This document shows, in pieces, positions 55,756 through 64,000 of a stretch of DNA of 64,000 bases. This DNA is from Comamonas phosphati. Its GTDB lineage: Bacteria; Pseudomonadota; Gammaproteobacteria; Burkholderiales; Burkholderiaceae_C. The translations under genes were made by a program, and so were the position numbers. Position 1 is the stretch's first letter. Each line of letters starts with the position of its first letter. The stretch lies in the NCBI RefSeq assembly GCF_014637085.1, contig NZ_BMEU01000001.1, forward strand, positions 124,001 through 188,000. Reading direction: 5' to 3'. The notes beneath the pieces were generated by a model. That model was not told where the DNA came from. It saw only the letters and a program-made list of their open reading frames with translations, and ran no database searches.

Positions 55756-56007
55756 ATGCCCAAGGCCGCAGCCTCCAAAACCTCCGCAGCGACCGCCGCG
55801 TTGCCCGCCAGTTACGAAGCCGCTCTGCAGGAGCTGGAGCAATTGATCGCCCAGATCGAATCGGGTCAGTTGCCGCTGGAGCAGATGCTGACGGGCTACC
55901 AGCGCGCGGCCGAGCTGCTGAGTTTTTGCCGCGGCAAGCTCGATGCGGTGCAGGAGCAGGTCAAGGTGCTGGACGAGGGCACGCTGGCGCCCTGGAGCCA
56001 AGACTGA
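55756..56007 (+). CDS. xseB: Exodeoxyribonuclease VII small subunit
   Basis: An 83-aa subunit of exonuclease VII. The conserved core [37 protein letters not shown] matches XseB. An Ala/Ser/Lys-rich N-terminal extension precedes it. It is followed 10 bp later by ispA, and xseB-ispA-dxs is a common proteobacterial arrangement. The large subunit XseA is not in the window. Confidence 0.95.
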   Translation: MPKAAASKTSAATAALPASYEAALQELEQLIAQIESGQLPLEQMLTGYQRAAELLSFCRGKLDAVQEQVKVLDEGTLAPWSQD

Positions 56008-56017
56008 AGAACATTGA

Positions 56018-56959
56018 ATGAGTGCAGCGATGATTGCCGAACCGCAGCCGACCGCCAGAGCGGTCTTTTCCGCGCAGGAATTTTCCGCCTGGATGCAGCA
56101 GTGCCTGGAGTGTACCGAAAGCGCGCTGTCCCAGTGGGTGGGCGTGGGCGCTCCCGCGGGCCTGGGCGAAGCCATGCGCTATGCCGTGCTCGACGGCGGC
56201 AAGCGCCTGCGTCCGCTGCTGGTCCGGGCCGCGGCCGAGGCCGTGGGCGGGCTGCCGGCCGCCGCGCTGCGCGCCGGTTGCGCGGTGGAACTGATCCACG
56301 CCTATTCGCTGGTGCATGACGACATGCCCTGCATGGACAACGACGTGCTGCGCCGCGGCAAGCCCACGGTGCATGTGAAGTTCGGCGAGGCGTCGGCCCT
56401 GCTGGCCGGCGATGCCCTGCAGGCCCTGGCCTTCGAGCTGCTGGTGCCCGAAGGTGAAGAAATCCCCGCGGCCATGCAGGCCCGGCTGTGCCGCCTGCTG
56501 GGCGCCGCGGCCGGCAGCCAGGGCATGGCCGGCGGTCAGGCCATCGATCTGGCCAGCGTGGGCAAGCAGTTGGCCGAAGACCAGTTGCGCGAGATGCACC
56601 GCCTCAAGACCGGCGCGCTGCTGCTGGGCAGCGTGCGCATGGGCGCGGCCTGCAACCCGCAGGTCGCCCCCCTGGCCTGGGAGGCGCTGACCGTGTATGG
56701 CCAGGCCCTGGGCGTGGCCTTCCAGGTGGTGGACGATATCCTGGACGTGGTGGCCGACTCGGCCACGCTGGGCAAGACGGCCGGCAAGGACGCGGCCAAC
56801 GACAAGCCCACCTATGTCTCGCTGCTGGGGCTGGAGCGCGCGCGCGCCCATGCCGAGGAGCTGTGCGCCCAGGCCCATGCGGCCCTGGCCGGCAGCGGCC
56901 TGGCCGACACCCGTGCGCTGGCGGCGCTGGCGGACATGGTGGTGCGCCGCACGTACTAA
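56018..56959 (+). CDS. ispA: Farnesyl diphosphate synthase (polyprenyl synthetase)
   Basis: A 313-aa prenyltransferase making C15 farnesyl diphosphate from IPP and DMAPP. The first aspartate-rich motif is DDMPCMDND (about residue 101) and the second DDILD (about 240); GGKRLRPLL is the usual N-terminal signature. It is second in the xseB-ispA-dxs cluster, joining quinone and carotenoid precursor supply to DXS. Confidence 0.94.
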   Translation: MSAAMIAEPQPTARAVFSAQEFSAWMQQCLECTESALSQWVGVGAPAGLGEAMRYAVLDGGKRLRPLLVRAAAEAVGGLPAAALRAGCAVELIHAYSLVHDDMPCMDNDVLRRGKPTVHVKFGEASALLAGDALQALAFELLVPEGEEIPAAMQARLCRLLGAAAGSQGMAGGQAIDLASVGKQLAEDQLREMHRLKTGALLLGSVRMGAACNPQVAPLAWEALTVYGQALGVAFQVVDDILDVVADSATLGKTAGKDAANDKPTYVSLLGLERARAHAEELCAQAHAALAGSGLADTRALAALADMVVRRTY

Positions 56960-57022
56960 GCCCGATATCAAGGCCTGCAACCCAATACTGATGCGCCAGA
57001 GCAGCTGTTAAAAATATAGACC

Positions 57023-58903
57023 ATGTCCACGAACGCTTATTCCTTGCTGCAAACCATCAACGACCCCGCAGGCTTGCGCAGCCTGTCGCGCGCCCAGCTC
57101 AAGGCGCTGGCGGGCGAGCTGCGCGCCTATGTGCTTGACAGCGTCTCCAAGACCGGCGGCCACCTGAGCTCCAACCTCGGCACGGTGGAGCTGACGGTGG
57201 CCCTGCATGCGGTGTTCGACACGCCCCACGACCGCATCGTCTGGGACGTGGGCCACCAGACCTATCCGCACAAGATCCTCACGGGCCGGCGCGAGCGCAT
57301 GGCCACGCTGCGCCAGCTCGGCGGCCTGTCGGGCTTTCCGCAGCGCACCGAGAGCGTGTACGACACCTTCGGCACGGCCCATTCCTCGACCAGCATCTCG
57401 GCGGCCCTGGGCATGGCGCTGGCGGCCAAGCAAAAGGGCGAGGACCGCCGCGCGATCGCCGTGATCGGCGACGGCGCGATGACGGCCGGCATGGCCTTCG
57501 AGGCGCTCAACAATGCGGGCGTGTCCGATGCTAATCTGCTGGTCATCCTCAACGACAACGACATGAGCATCAGCCCGCCGGTGGGCGCGCTCAACCGCTA
57601 TCTGGCCCAGCTCATGAGCGGCCAGTTCTACGCCAAGGCCCGCGACGTGGGCAAGAGCGTGCTCAAGCAGGTGCCGCCGCTGCTGGAGCTGGCCAAGCGC
57701 CTGGAGCAGCAGGCCAAGGGCATGGTGGTGCCGGCCACCATGTTCGAGAACTTCGGCTTCAACTATATCGGCCCCATCGACGGCCACGACCTTGATTCGC
57801 TGATCCCCACGCTGGAGAACATCAGGAGCCTCAAGGGCCCGCAGTTCCTGCACGTGGTCACCAAGAAAGGCCAGGGCTACAAGCTGGCCGAGGCCGACCC
57901 CGTGGCCTACCACGGCCCCGGCAAGTTCGACCCCAGCGTGGGCCTGGTCAAGCCGGTCACGCCGCCCAAGCAGACCTTCACCCAGGTCTTCGGCCAGTGG
58001 CTGTGCGACATGGCCGCAAAGGATCAGCGCCTGGTCGGCATCACGCCCGCCATGCGCGAGGGCTCGGGCATGGTGGAGTTCCACAAGCGCTTTCCGGGCC
58101 GCTACTACGACGTGGGCATTGCCGAGCAGCATGCCGTCACCTTTGCGGGCGGCATGGCCTGCGAGGGCGTCAAGCCCGTGGTGGCGATCTACTCCACCTT
58201 TCTGCAGCGCGCCTACGACCAGCTGATCCACGACGTGGCGCTGCAGAATCTGCCCGTGGTCTTCGCGCTGGACCGCGCGGGCCTGGTGGGTGCCGACGGC
58301 GCCACGCACGCGGGCGCCTACGACATCGCCTTCGTGCGCTGCGTTCCCCATATGAGCATGGCCTGCCCGGCCGACGAGCGCGAAACCCGCCAGCTCCTGA
58401 GCACGGCCTACGAGCAGGACCACCCCGTGTGCGTGCGCTATCCGCGCGGTGCGGGCGTGGGCGTGGCGCCGCTGGAAAGTCTCGAAGGCCTGCCCTTCGG
58501 CAAGGGCGAGATCCGTCGCGAATCCACGCTTGATGGCTCTTCCAAGAAGGTCGCCATCCTGGCCTTCGGTACCCTGCTGTACCCGGCGCTGGCGGCTGGC
58601 GAGGCACTGGATGCCACCGTGGCCAATATGCGCTGGGCCAAGCCGCTGGACGAAAAACTGGTGCTGGAGCTGGCCGCCGCGCACGAACTGCTCGTCACCT
58701 TGGAAGATGGCTGCATCATGGGCGGCGCCGGCAGCGCCGTGCTGGAATGCCTGCAGGCCCACGGCGTCGTCAAGCGTGTGCTGCAGCTGGGCCTGCCCGA
58801 TGAATTCATCGAACATGGCGATCCGGCCAAGCTGCTGGCGCTGCAGGGACTGGACGTCGCGGGCATCGAAGCTTCGATCCGCGAGGCGGTGACCGCCCAC
58901 TGA
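57023..58903 (+). CDS. dxs: 1-deoxy-D-xylulose-5-phosphate synthase
   Basis: A 626-aa thiamine-diphosphate enzyme, first step of the MEP isoprenoid pathway. The cofactor-binding segments are [18 protein letters not shown] and [12 protein letters not shown]. The transketolase central domain has [17 protein letters not shown], and the C-terminal domain carries [17 protein letters not shown]. Length is typical. It lies 63 bp after ispA, whose substrates derive from this pathway. Confidence 0.96.
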   Translation: MSTNAYSLLQTINDPAGLRSLSRAQLKALAGELRAYVLDSVSKTGGHLSSNLGTVELTVALHAVFDTPHDRIVWDVGHQTYPHKILTGRRERMATLRQLGGLSGFPQRTESVYDTFGTAHSSTSISAALGMALAAKQKGEDRRAIAVIGDGAMTAGMAFEALNNAGVSDANLLVILNDNDMSISPPVGALNRYLAQLMSGQFYAKARDVGKSVLKQVPPLLELAKRLEQQAKGMVVPATMFENFGFNYIGPIDGHDLDSLIPTLENIRSLKGPQFLHVVTKKGQGYKLAEADPVAYHGPGKFDPSVGLVKPVTPPKQTFTQVFGQWLCDMAAKDQRLVGITPAMREGSGMVEFHKRFPGRYYDVGIAEQHAVTFAGGMACEGVKPVVAIYSTFLQRAYDQLIHDVALQNLPVVFALDRAGLVGADGATHAGAYDIAFVRCVPHMSMACPADERETRQLLSTAYEQDHPVCVRYPRGAGVGVAPLESLEGLPFGKGEIRRESTLDGSSKKVAILAFGTLLYPALAAGEALDATVANMRWAKPLDEKLVLELAAAHELLVTLEDGCIMGGAGSAVLECLQAHGVVKRVLQLGLPDEFIEHGDPAKLLALQGLDVAGIEASIREAVTAH

Positions 58904-58950
58904 GATCAGCCGCAAAGATCAACTGCCTGGACCAACAGCAAAGGACGCCC

Positions 58951-60033
58951 ATGGACCGCCGCTCGCTCGTCAAACATGTGGGCCTGGCCGGTGTGCTGGC
59001 TGCGGGCGTGGCGCCCGCCGTCCATGCCCAGGAAACGCTGCGCTGGCGGCTGGCGACAAGCTTTCCGAAATCGCTGGATGCGATCTCCGGTGCGGCCGAG
59101 AAATTCGCGCAGACGCTCAAGCTCATGTCGGGCGGCCAGATCGAGGTCAGCCTTTATCCTGCGGGCGAATTGATGCCGGCCTTCGGCGTGATGGAGGGGG
59201 TGCAGGGCGGCACGGTGGAGATGGCGCTGACGGCCTCGTCCTACTTCACGGACAAGGACGACTGCTTTGCCTTTGGCTGTGCCGTTCCGTTCGGCCTCAC
59301 GGCGCGCCAGATGGATGCCTGGATGGAATACGGCGGCGGCCGCAAGCTCATGGACGAGTTCTATGCGCAGTACGGCATCAAGAGCCTGAGCGCGGGCAAT
59401 ACCGGCACGCAGATGGGCGGCTGGTACCGCAAGGAGATCCGGACCGTCGCCGATCTCCAGGGCCTGCGCATGCGCGCCGGCGGCGGCCTGCTGTGCGAGG
59501 TCTTGCAAAAGCTGGGGGTACAGGCCTTCAACCTGCCGGTGGGCGAGGCCTACCAGTCGCTGGAGAAGGGCAAGCTCGACGCCGTGGAGTTCGTCGGTCC
59601 CTATGACGACCAGAAGCTGGGCTTCGGCAAGATCGCGCCTTATTACTATTACCCCGGCTGGTGGGAGGGCGGTGCCGAACTGGCTTACTTCATCAACACC
59701 AAGGCCTGGGCGGCCCTGACGCCGGAATTCAAAACCATGGTGGAGGCTGCCGCCGCGCTGGCGGCCAAGGACATGACGGCCAGGTATCTGGCGTCCAACC
59801 CGGTGGCGCTCAAGAAGCTGCTCAGCGAGCGGGTGCAGCTCAGGGCGTTCCCGCGCGAGCTGATGGACGCGGGCTTCAAGGCCGCAATGGCGACCATGGC
59901 CGAGCATGAGGCCAAGTCCGCCACCTTCAAGAAAATCCACCGCAGCCTGCGCGGCTTCCAGCACGATCAGCTGCTGTGGGATCGCTTCTCGGAGTTCCGC
60001 TACGCCAGCTATATGAGCGCGGTGCGCCTGTAG
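58951..60033 (+). CDS. TRAP transporter solute receptor, copy 1 (TakP/DctP type)
   Basis: A 360-aa periplasmic binding protein with a Tat-like signal (MDRRSLVKHVGLAGV ... VHAQ). The DctP fold shows SFPKSLDAISGAAEKFA, the conserved Arg in LQGLRMRAGGG, and GPYDDQKLGF with YYYYPGWWEGG, the pattern of 2-oxoacid-binding TakP. It is followed by a close paralogue. The matching permease genes lie nearby but convergent. Confidence 0.9.
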   Translation: MDRRSLVKHVGLAGVLAAGVAPAVHAQETLRWRLATSFPKSLDAISGAAEKFAQTLKLMSGGQIEVSLYPAGELMPAFGVMEGVQGGTVEMALTASSYFTDKDDCFAFGCAVPFGLTARQMDAWMEYGGGRKLMDEFYAQYGIKSLSAGNTGTQMGGWYRKEIRTVADLQGLRMRAGGGLLCEVLQKLGVQAFNLPVGEAYQSLEKGKLDAVEFVGPYDDQKLGFGKIAPYYYYPGWWEGGAELAYFINTKAWAALTPEFKTMVEAAAALAAKDMTARYLASNPVALKKLLSERVQLRAFPRELMDAGFKAAMATMAEHEAKSATFKKIHRSLRGFQHDQLLWDRFSEFRYASYMSAVRL

Positions 60034-60186
60034 GCACCACTTCTGCCTAGGTAGAAATTCCTAAGGAAGCGGCCTTTTTTTCGTTGGGCCCGGGGCTGGG
60101 GCTCGTGTACATTTTGAGATCCCTCGCGCTTGCAGGCCGACGCAGATCGGCAGCCTGCCCATCCCCCATTCATCAAGGAGACTGAA

Positions 60187-61266
60187 GTGGATCGTCGTTC
60201 CATTCTCAAAAATGCCGGCATCGCCGGCGTACTGGCGGCCGGTGTGGCTCCCGCCGTGCATGCACAGGCTGCGATTCGCTGGCGCCTGGCTTCCAGCTTC
60301 CCCAAGTCGCTGGACACGATCTTCGGCACGGCCGAGGTCTTTGCCAAGAAGGTCAGCGAGATCACCAGCGGCAAGTTCCAGATCTCGGTGCATGCGGGCG
60401 GCGAACTGATGCCCGCCTTCGGCGTGGTGGATGGCGTGCAGAGTGCAGCCGTTGAAATGGCCCATACCGCGCCTTATTACTTCTACGGCAAGGACCCGAC
60501 CTTCTGCCTGGGCTGTGCCGTGCCCTTCGGCATGAACGCGCGCCAGATGAACGCCTGGGTGTACGAGGGCAACGGCCTCAAGCTCATGCGCGAGTTCTAT
60601 GCCAAGTACAACATCGTGAGCTTCCCTGGCGGCAACACGGGCGCGCAGATGGGTGGCTGGTTCCGCAAGGAAATCAAGTCGGTGGCCGACCTCAAGGGCC
60701 TGAAGTTCCGCACCAACCCCTTTGCCGGCAAGGTGCTCGAGCCCTTTGGCGTGATTCCCCAGTCCATCCCCGGTGCCGATCTGTACCCGGCGCTGGAAAA
60801 GGGCACGATCGACGCGCTGGAGTGGGTGGGCCCCTATGACGACCAGAAGCTGGGCTTCAACAAGGTCGCGCCGTTCTACTACTACCCCGGCTGGTGGGAG
60901 GGCGGTCCCCAGCTCGACTTCTATATCAACAGCAAGGCCTGGGAAAGCCTGCCGGCCGAGTACAAGTCGGTGGTCGAGGCCGCTGCTTCGCATGCCCACG
61001 TCACCATGCTGGCCAAGTACGATGCCAAGAACCCCATTGCCCTGAAGCAACTGGTGGGCACGGGCACCAAGCTGCGTCCGTTCTCCCATGACGTGATGAC
61101 GGCTGCCTTCAAGTCGGCTCAGCAGATCTACGCCGACCTCAGCAAGAGCAACCCCGAGTGGAAGAAGATCTACACGGACTACGCCAAGTTCCTCGCGGAT
61201 CAGAACGCCTGGTTCCGCTTCACGGAAGGTACGTTCGACCGCTTCATGCAGCAGCAGAAGCTGTAA
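60187..61266 (+). CDS. TRAP transporter solute receptor, copy 2 (TakP/DctP type)
   Basis: A 359-aa paralogue of the preceding gene. The start is GTG 60187, with AAGGAG at 60175-60180. It shares DRRS-(I/L)-(V/L)K, GVLAAGVAPAVHAQ, GELMPAFGV, GCAVPFG and GPYDDQKLGF with copy 1. The ligand segments differ: LKGLKFRTNPFAGKV here, LQGLRMRAGGGLLCEV there. This suggests different ligands. A structured repeat and a long terminator follow. Confidence 0.9.
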   Translation: MDRRSILKNAGIAGVLAAGVAPAVHAQAAIRWRLASSFPKSLDTIFGTAEVFAKKVSEITSGKFQISVHAGGELMPAFGVVDGVQSAAVEMAHTAPYYFYGKDPTFCLGCAVPFGMNARQMNAWVYEGNGLKLMREFYAKYNIVSFPGGNTGAQMGGWFRKEIKSVADLKGLKFRTNPFAGKVLEPFGVIPQSIPGADLYPALEKGTIDALEWVGPYDDQKLGFNKVAPFYYYPGWWEGGPQLDFYINSKAWESLPAEYKSVVEAAASHAHVTMLAKYDAKNPIALKQLVGTGTKLRPFSHDVMTAAFKSAQQIYADLSKSNPEWKKIYTDYAKFLADQNAWFRFTEGTFDRFMQQQKL

Positions 61267-61269
61267 GCA

Positions 61270-61376
61270 CCCCCTGAGTCGCTTCGCGCCTTCCCCCTTT
61301 CCTTCGGGAGGGGGACGACACCCTCGGTGCGGGGCGGCCCTTCCTCGGTGTCTCTGGCCTGGGTTACGCCAGTTCT
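61270..61376 (+). repeat. Structured 3' repeat, copy 6 (after the second TRAP receptor)
   Basis: It begins CCCCCTGAG 3 bp behind the stop. The third stem is GACACC/GGTGTC with loop core GGGGCGGCCC; the fourth is CTGGC/GCCAG. Same strand as the upstream gene. Confidence 0.87.
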
Positions 61377-61379
61377 TGA

Positions 61380-61426
61380 CCAAAGCAAAGCCCCGCTGGC
61401 ACCATGCCAGCGGGGCTTTGCTTTGG
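61380..61426. terminator. Long bidirectional terminator between convergent TRAP genes
   Basis: AAAGCAAAGCCCCGCTGGCA (61382-61401) pairs perfectly with 61405-61424 over a CCA loop; the outer bases extend it to 22 bp. It serves the receptor genes on one strand and the permease operon on the other. Confidence 0.9.
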
Positions 61427-61434
61427 AGCGTGAA

Positions 61435-61914
61435 TCAGGCTTCGGGCGGGGCGGGTCGCAGGCCTTGCTGCACCACGCTTTCACCGAAGGCCACCAGCAA
61501 CCGTGTATCGGAGGCATGGATCCAGGTGATGCTGCCGTTGCGCCGCCGTACCAGCATGCGCGGTGCGACGATGAACTGCAGCCAGGGCCAGTGCACGATC
61601 TTGAAGGTGGCGACCTCGCGCGCATGCACGCGCTTGTCCCAGAGCCAGGTCTGGGTGAGCTGGCCATCCTTGAACTGCGTGCGGCTGAAGACCATCCACC
61701 AGCCAGCCCAGACCAGCAATACGGCCAGCAGGCCGTAGGTGGCCAGGCTGGCGAACGCCCATTGCATGGCGAGCAGCGCGGGCGCCGACCAGCAGGCAAA
61801 GGCCACCAGGGCCGCGACGATGGCCGCCGCGAGGCCTCGCACCAGGGGCGGGTAGGCCGCGCTCTCCAGTGCCGGGTCCTGCGCGTCCTGAAGCTCGCAA
61901 GCGTGCTCCATCAT
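61435..61914 (-). CDS. Small membrane protein of the TRAP permease operon
   Basis: A 159-aa protein not recognised. Two hydrophobic helices (GLAAAIVAALVAFACWSAPALLA; ASLATYGLLAVLLVWAGWWMVF) are followed by a soluble beta-rich part (QLTQTWLWDKRVHAREVATFKIVHWPWLQFIV) that resembles PH-like domains of small membrane proteins. Its start overlaps the stop of the large permease gene by 4 bp, so it is translated with the TRAP transporter. A role in transport or regulation is possible but unproven. Confidence 0.75.
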   Translation of the reverse strand: MMEHACELQDAQDPALESAAYPPLVRGLAAAIVAALVAFACWSAPALLAMQWAFASLATYGLLAVLLVWAGWWMVFSRTQFKDGQLTQTWLWDKRVHAREVATFKIVHWPWLQFIVAPRMLVRRRNGSITWIHASDTRLLVAFGESVVQQGLRPAPPEA

Positions 61915-63464
61915 TGGGCGGTAGTGCCGGGGGCCGGCGCGCCACCCGGGGCAGTACCCGGCTCGGCGGCCGGAGGCTGGGCAGCGGGCTGCTCATCCGG
62001 AATGATGACGGGAACATCCATGTCGATGGCGCCTTCCTGGGACTGGATGTCCGCCGGCATGTCGAGCTGGACCTTGTCCAGATCCACGGCCACTTCCTTG
62101 TCGAGGAACACGGTCACGGTCTGCGGGAAGAAGATCACGATGGCCACCAGGATCACCTGCATCGCCACCCAGGGGATGGAGCCCATGTAGATGTCGGTGG
62201 ACTTCACGGGGCGGTCGATGCGCTTTTCCTTGAACAGCGTGTCCGAGATGCCGCGCAGGTAGAACAGCGCGAAGCCGAACGGCGGGTGCATGAACGAGGT
62301 CTGCATGTTCACGCACAGCAGCACGCCGAACCAGACCAGATCGATGCCCAGCTTGTGGGCCACCGGGCCCAGCAGCGGCAGGATGATGAAGGCGATCTCG
62401 AAGAAGTCGAGGAAGAAGGCCAGGAAGAAGATGAAGACGTTCACCACGATCAGGAAGCCGATCTGGCCGCCGGGCAGATCGCTGAGCATGTGCTCGATCC
62501 AGACGGCGCCGTCCACGCCCTGGAACACCAGCGAGAACACGCGCGAGCCGATCAGGATGAAGACCACCATGGCCGTGAGGCGCATCGTGCCGTCCATGGC
62601 TTCCTTGAGCAGGGCCCAGCTCAGGCGCTTGTGGATGGCCGCCAGGATCAGCGAGCCCACGGCGCCCATGGCGCCGGCCTCGGTCGGCGTGGCGATCGCG
62701 TGGTCCATGAAGGGCAGGCCGCCCATGGAGCCCAGCACCGCGAAGATCAGGATGGCCGAGGGAATGATGCCGCGCAGGCACTTGCCCCACAGCGCCCAGC
62801 CGTTGAGCGTGCGCGCCGTCCTGGGCAGGCCGGGCACGTATTCGGGGCGGACGCGGCCCAGGATGAAGGTGTAGATGGCGAAGATCAGCACCTGCAGGAT
62901 GGCCGGGCCCCAGGCGCCCTTGTACATGTCGCCGACCGAGCGGCCGAGCTGGTCGGCCATGACGATCAGCACCAGCGAGGGCGGCACCAGCTGCGTGATC
63001 GTGCCCGAGGCCGCGAGCACGCCCGTCGAGTAGCGCATGTTGTAGCCGTAGCGCATCATCACGGGCAGCGAGATCATGGCCATGGCGATCACCTGGCCGG
63101 CCACGGTGCCCGTGATGGCGCCGAGGATGAAGCCCACGATGATGACCGAGTAGCCCAGGCCGCCGCGGATGGGGCCGAAGAGCTGGCCCATGGAGTCGAG
63201 CATGTCCTCGGCGAGGCCGCATTTTTCGAGCACCGCGCCCATCAGCGTGAAGAACGGGATGGCCAGCAGCAGGTCGTTGGAGAGGATGCCGAACATGTTG
63301 ATCGGCAGGGTGGACATGAAGTTGGCTGGGAACCAGCCCATTTCAATGGCGAAGAAGCCGCTGAACAGGCCCAGCGCCGCGAGTGAAAACGCGACGGGAA
63401 AACCTATCAGCATGATGACGATCAGCCCCGTGAACATGATCGGGGCGAAATTTTCCATGTGCAT
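61911..63464 (-). CDS. TRAP transporter large permease (DctM type)
   Basis: A 517-aa inner-membrane protein with 12 or more helices, the ion-driven channel of the TRAP transporter. Typical segments: NDLLLAIPFFTLMGAVLEKCGLAEDML, GGLGYSVIIVGFILGAITGTVAG and IVPPSLVLIVMADQLGRS-like. It is longer than classical DctM and ends in a Pro/Ala-rich tail (AAQPPAAEPGTAPGGAPAPG), as in some TakM-like permeases. Encoded after the small permease. Confidence 0.92.
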   Translation of the reverse strand: MHMENFAPIMFTGLIVIMLIGFPVAFSLAALGLFSGFFAIEMGWFPANFMSTLPINMFGILSNDLLLAIPFFTLMGAVLEKCGLAEDMLDSMGQLFGPIRGGLGYSVIIVGFILGAITGTVAGQVIAMAMISLPVMMRYGYNMRYSTGVLAASGTITQLVPPSLVLIVMADQLGRSVGDMYKGAWGPAILQVLIFAIYTFILGRVRPEYVPGLPRTARTLNGWALWGKCLRGIIPSAILIFAVLGSMGGLPFMDHAIATPTEAGAMGAVGSLILAAIHKRLSWALLKEAMDGTMRLTAMVVFILIGSRVFSLVFQGVDGAVWIEHMLSDLPGGQIGFLIVVNVFIFFLAFFLDFFEIAFIILPLLGPVAHKLGIDLVWFGVLLCVNMQTSFMHPPFGFALFYLRGISDTLFKEKRIDRPVKSTDIYMGSIPWVAMQVILVAIVIFFPQTVTVFLDKEVAVDLDKVQLDMPADIQSQEGAIDMDVPVIIPDEQPAAQPPAAEPGTAPGGAPAPGTTAQ

Positions 63465-63506
63465 TCTGGTGTTGTCCTGGAGAAGTCGATGGAGAGAGCG
63501 CTGCGT

Positions 63507-64000
63507 TTACTGCACCGGCTTCTCGTAATGGGTGCTCATCTCGTAGCGGCCCGACAGATAGGCCACGCGTTTGATGATCTCGGCCACGCCCTGCAGGAAC
63601 ATGGCGCCGAAGCCCAGGGGCAGCAGCAGTCCTGCGGGCCAGCGGATCAGGCCGCCGATATTGCCCGACATCTCCTTGGTGACGAACATGTTCCAGAAAA
63701 AGGGCGCGGTCAGCCAGGTCAGCAGCCCCATCACGGGCAGCAGGAAGAAGATGAGGCCGAACAGGTCCACGAACACCGGGCCCTTGCCGCGCAGCTTGCC
63801 GTAGATGATGTCCACGCGCACATGCTCGTTGAGCTTGAGCACCAGCGGTGCACCCAGCATCACGGTGGTGCCGAACAGGTACCACTGAATCTCCAGCCAG
63901 GCGTTGGAGCTCATGTCCAGGCCGTAGCGCACCACGGCATTGCCCGCGGAAATCACGGCGGCGGCGAACACGGCCCAGCCGGCGATCTTGCTGAGCTTGG
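63507..64000 (-). CDS. TRAP transporter small permease (DctQ type), 5' end cut by window
   Basis: Four hydrophobic helices as in DctQ, with the family segment ISAGNAVVRYGLDMSSNAWLEIQWYLF. The frame stays open to the window end, so the start lies outside; a GTG at 63971 is inside the first helix and not a credible start. It forms the transporter with the large permease 42 bp downstream and probably uses one or both of the convergent receptors. Confidence 0.9.
   Translation of the reverse strand, partial: KLSKIAGWAVFAAAVISAGNAVVRYGLDMSSNAWLEIQWYLFGTTVMLGAPLVLKLNEHVRVDIIYGKLRGKGPVFVDLFGLIFFLLPVMGLLTWLTAPFFWNMFVTKEMSGNIGGLIRWPAGLLLPLGFGAMFLQGVAEIIKRVAYLSGRYEMSTHYEKPVQ

Noticed and set aside
57008-58915. 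635-codon open frame antisense to dxs
   Set aside because: DXS on the plus strand explains the region. The antisense product is compositionally biased and has no motifs.
61869-63386. 505-codon plus-strand frame across the TRAP large permease
   Set aside because: Rich in His, Asp, Glu and Gln only because it is the complement of hydrophobic membrane codons; the real gene is on the minus strand.

Overview
Organism and overall picture. The window looks like a Comamonadaceae (Burkholderiales) chromosome, probably Comamonas or Delftia. The reasons are high GC throughout, FlhDC-type flagellar control, a hemCDXY cluster, a xseB-ispA-dxs cluster, TakP-like TRAP receptors and a family of C/G-rich intergenic repeats that I associate with this family. 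This is inference from gene content, not a database match. No transposase, IS or CRISPR array was seen.

Region 1 (1 to about 29.5 kb): the right part of an integrative conjugative element (ICE) of the Tn4371/trb type. It opens with metal-resistance cargo. First come the 3' part of a Zn/Cd/Pb P-type ATPase, a small His-rich double zinc-ribbon protein and a ZIP transporter. A czcI-czcC-czcB-czcA efflux operon follows. Next are a DUF4148 protein and a two-component system on the minus strand. Divergent from these is a copper operon: a 111-aa secreted protein, a TolC-like lipoprotein, a Tat-exported multicopper oxidase, a cupredoxin and a CusF-like protein. The transfer module follows as a LysR regulator, an EexN-type entry-exclusion lipoprotein, traG, an RHH-like protein, trbB-C-D-E-J-L-F-G-I and a DUF2274 gene. 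These are tightly packed, most with 4-bp overlaps.

Region 2 (about 29.5 to 30.1 kb): the junction. A minus-strand tRNA-Leu(CAA) is split after the first anticodon base by a 237-nt group I intron resembling the Azoarcus tRNA-Ile intron. Its terminator overlaps the end of the last ICE gene. About 190 bp upstream of it lies an orphan 5' half of an intronless tRNA-Leu.

Region 3 (30.1 to 64 kb): housekeeping chromosome. In order it holds cysM, a NUDIX gene and a tusA-like gene; galU and valS; an Lrp regulator divergent from ornithine cyclodeaminase and arginase (arginine to proline); a VOC protein; two YceI genes with a cytochrome b561; hemCDXY; ppc; flhDC; a diguanylate cyclase; sseA; an EamA transporter; a Rieske oxygenase; xseB-ispA-dxs; two tandem TRAP receptors; and a convergent TRAP permease pair cut by the window end.

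Main new observation. A structured repeat of about 80-110 bp recurs at least nine times in region 3. It sits in the sense orientation directly behind the stop codon of seven genes, and twice it lies in frame inside essential-type enzymes (ValRS and PEP carboxylase). Its third hairpin has a conserved loop (core GGGGCGGCCC) and a stem whose sequence differs from copy to copy while remaining complementary. This is the pattern expected of a selected RNA structure rather than inert repeat DNA.
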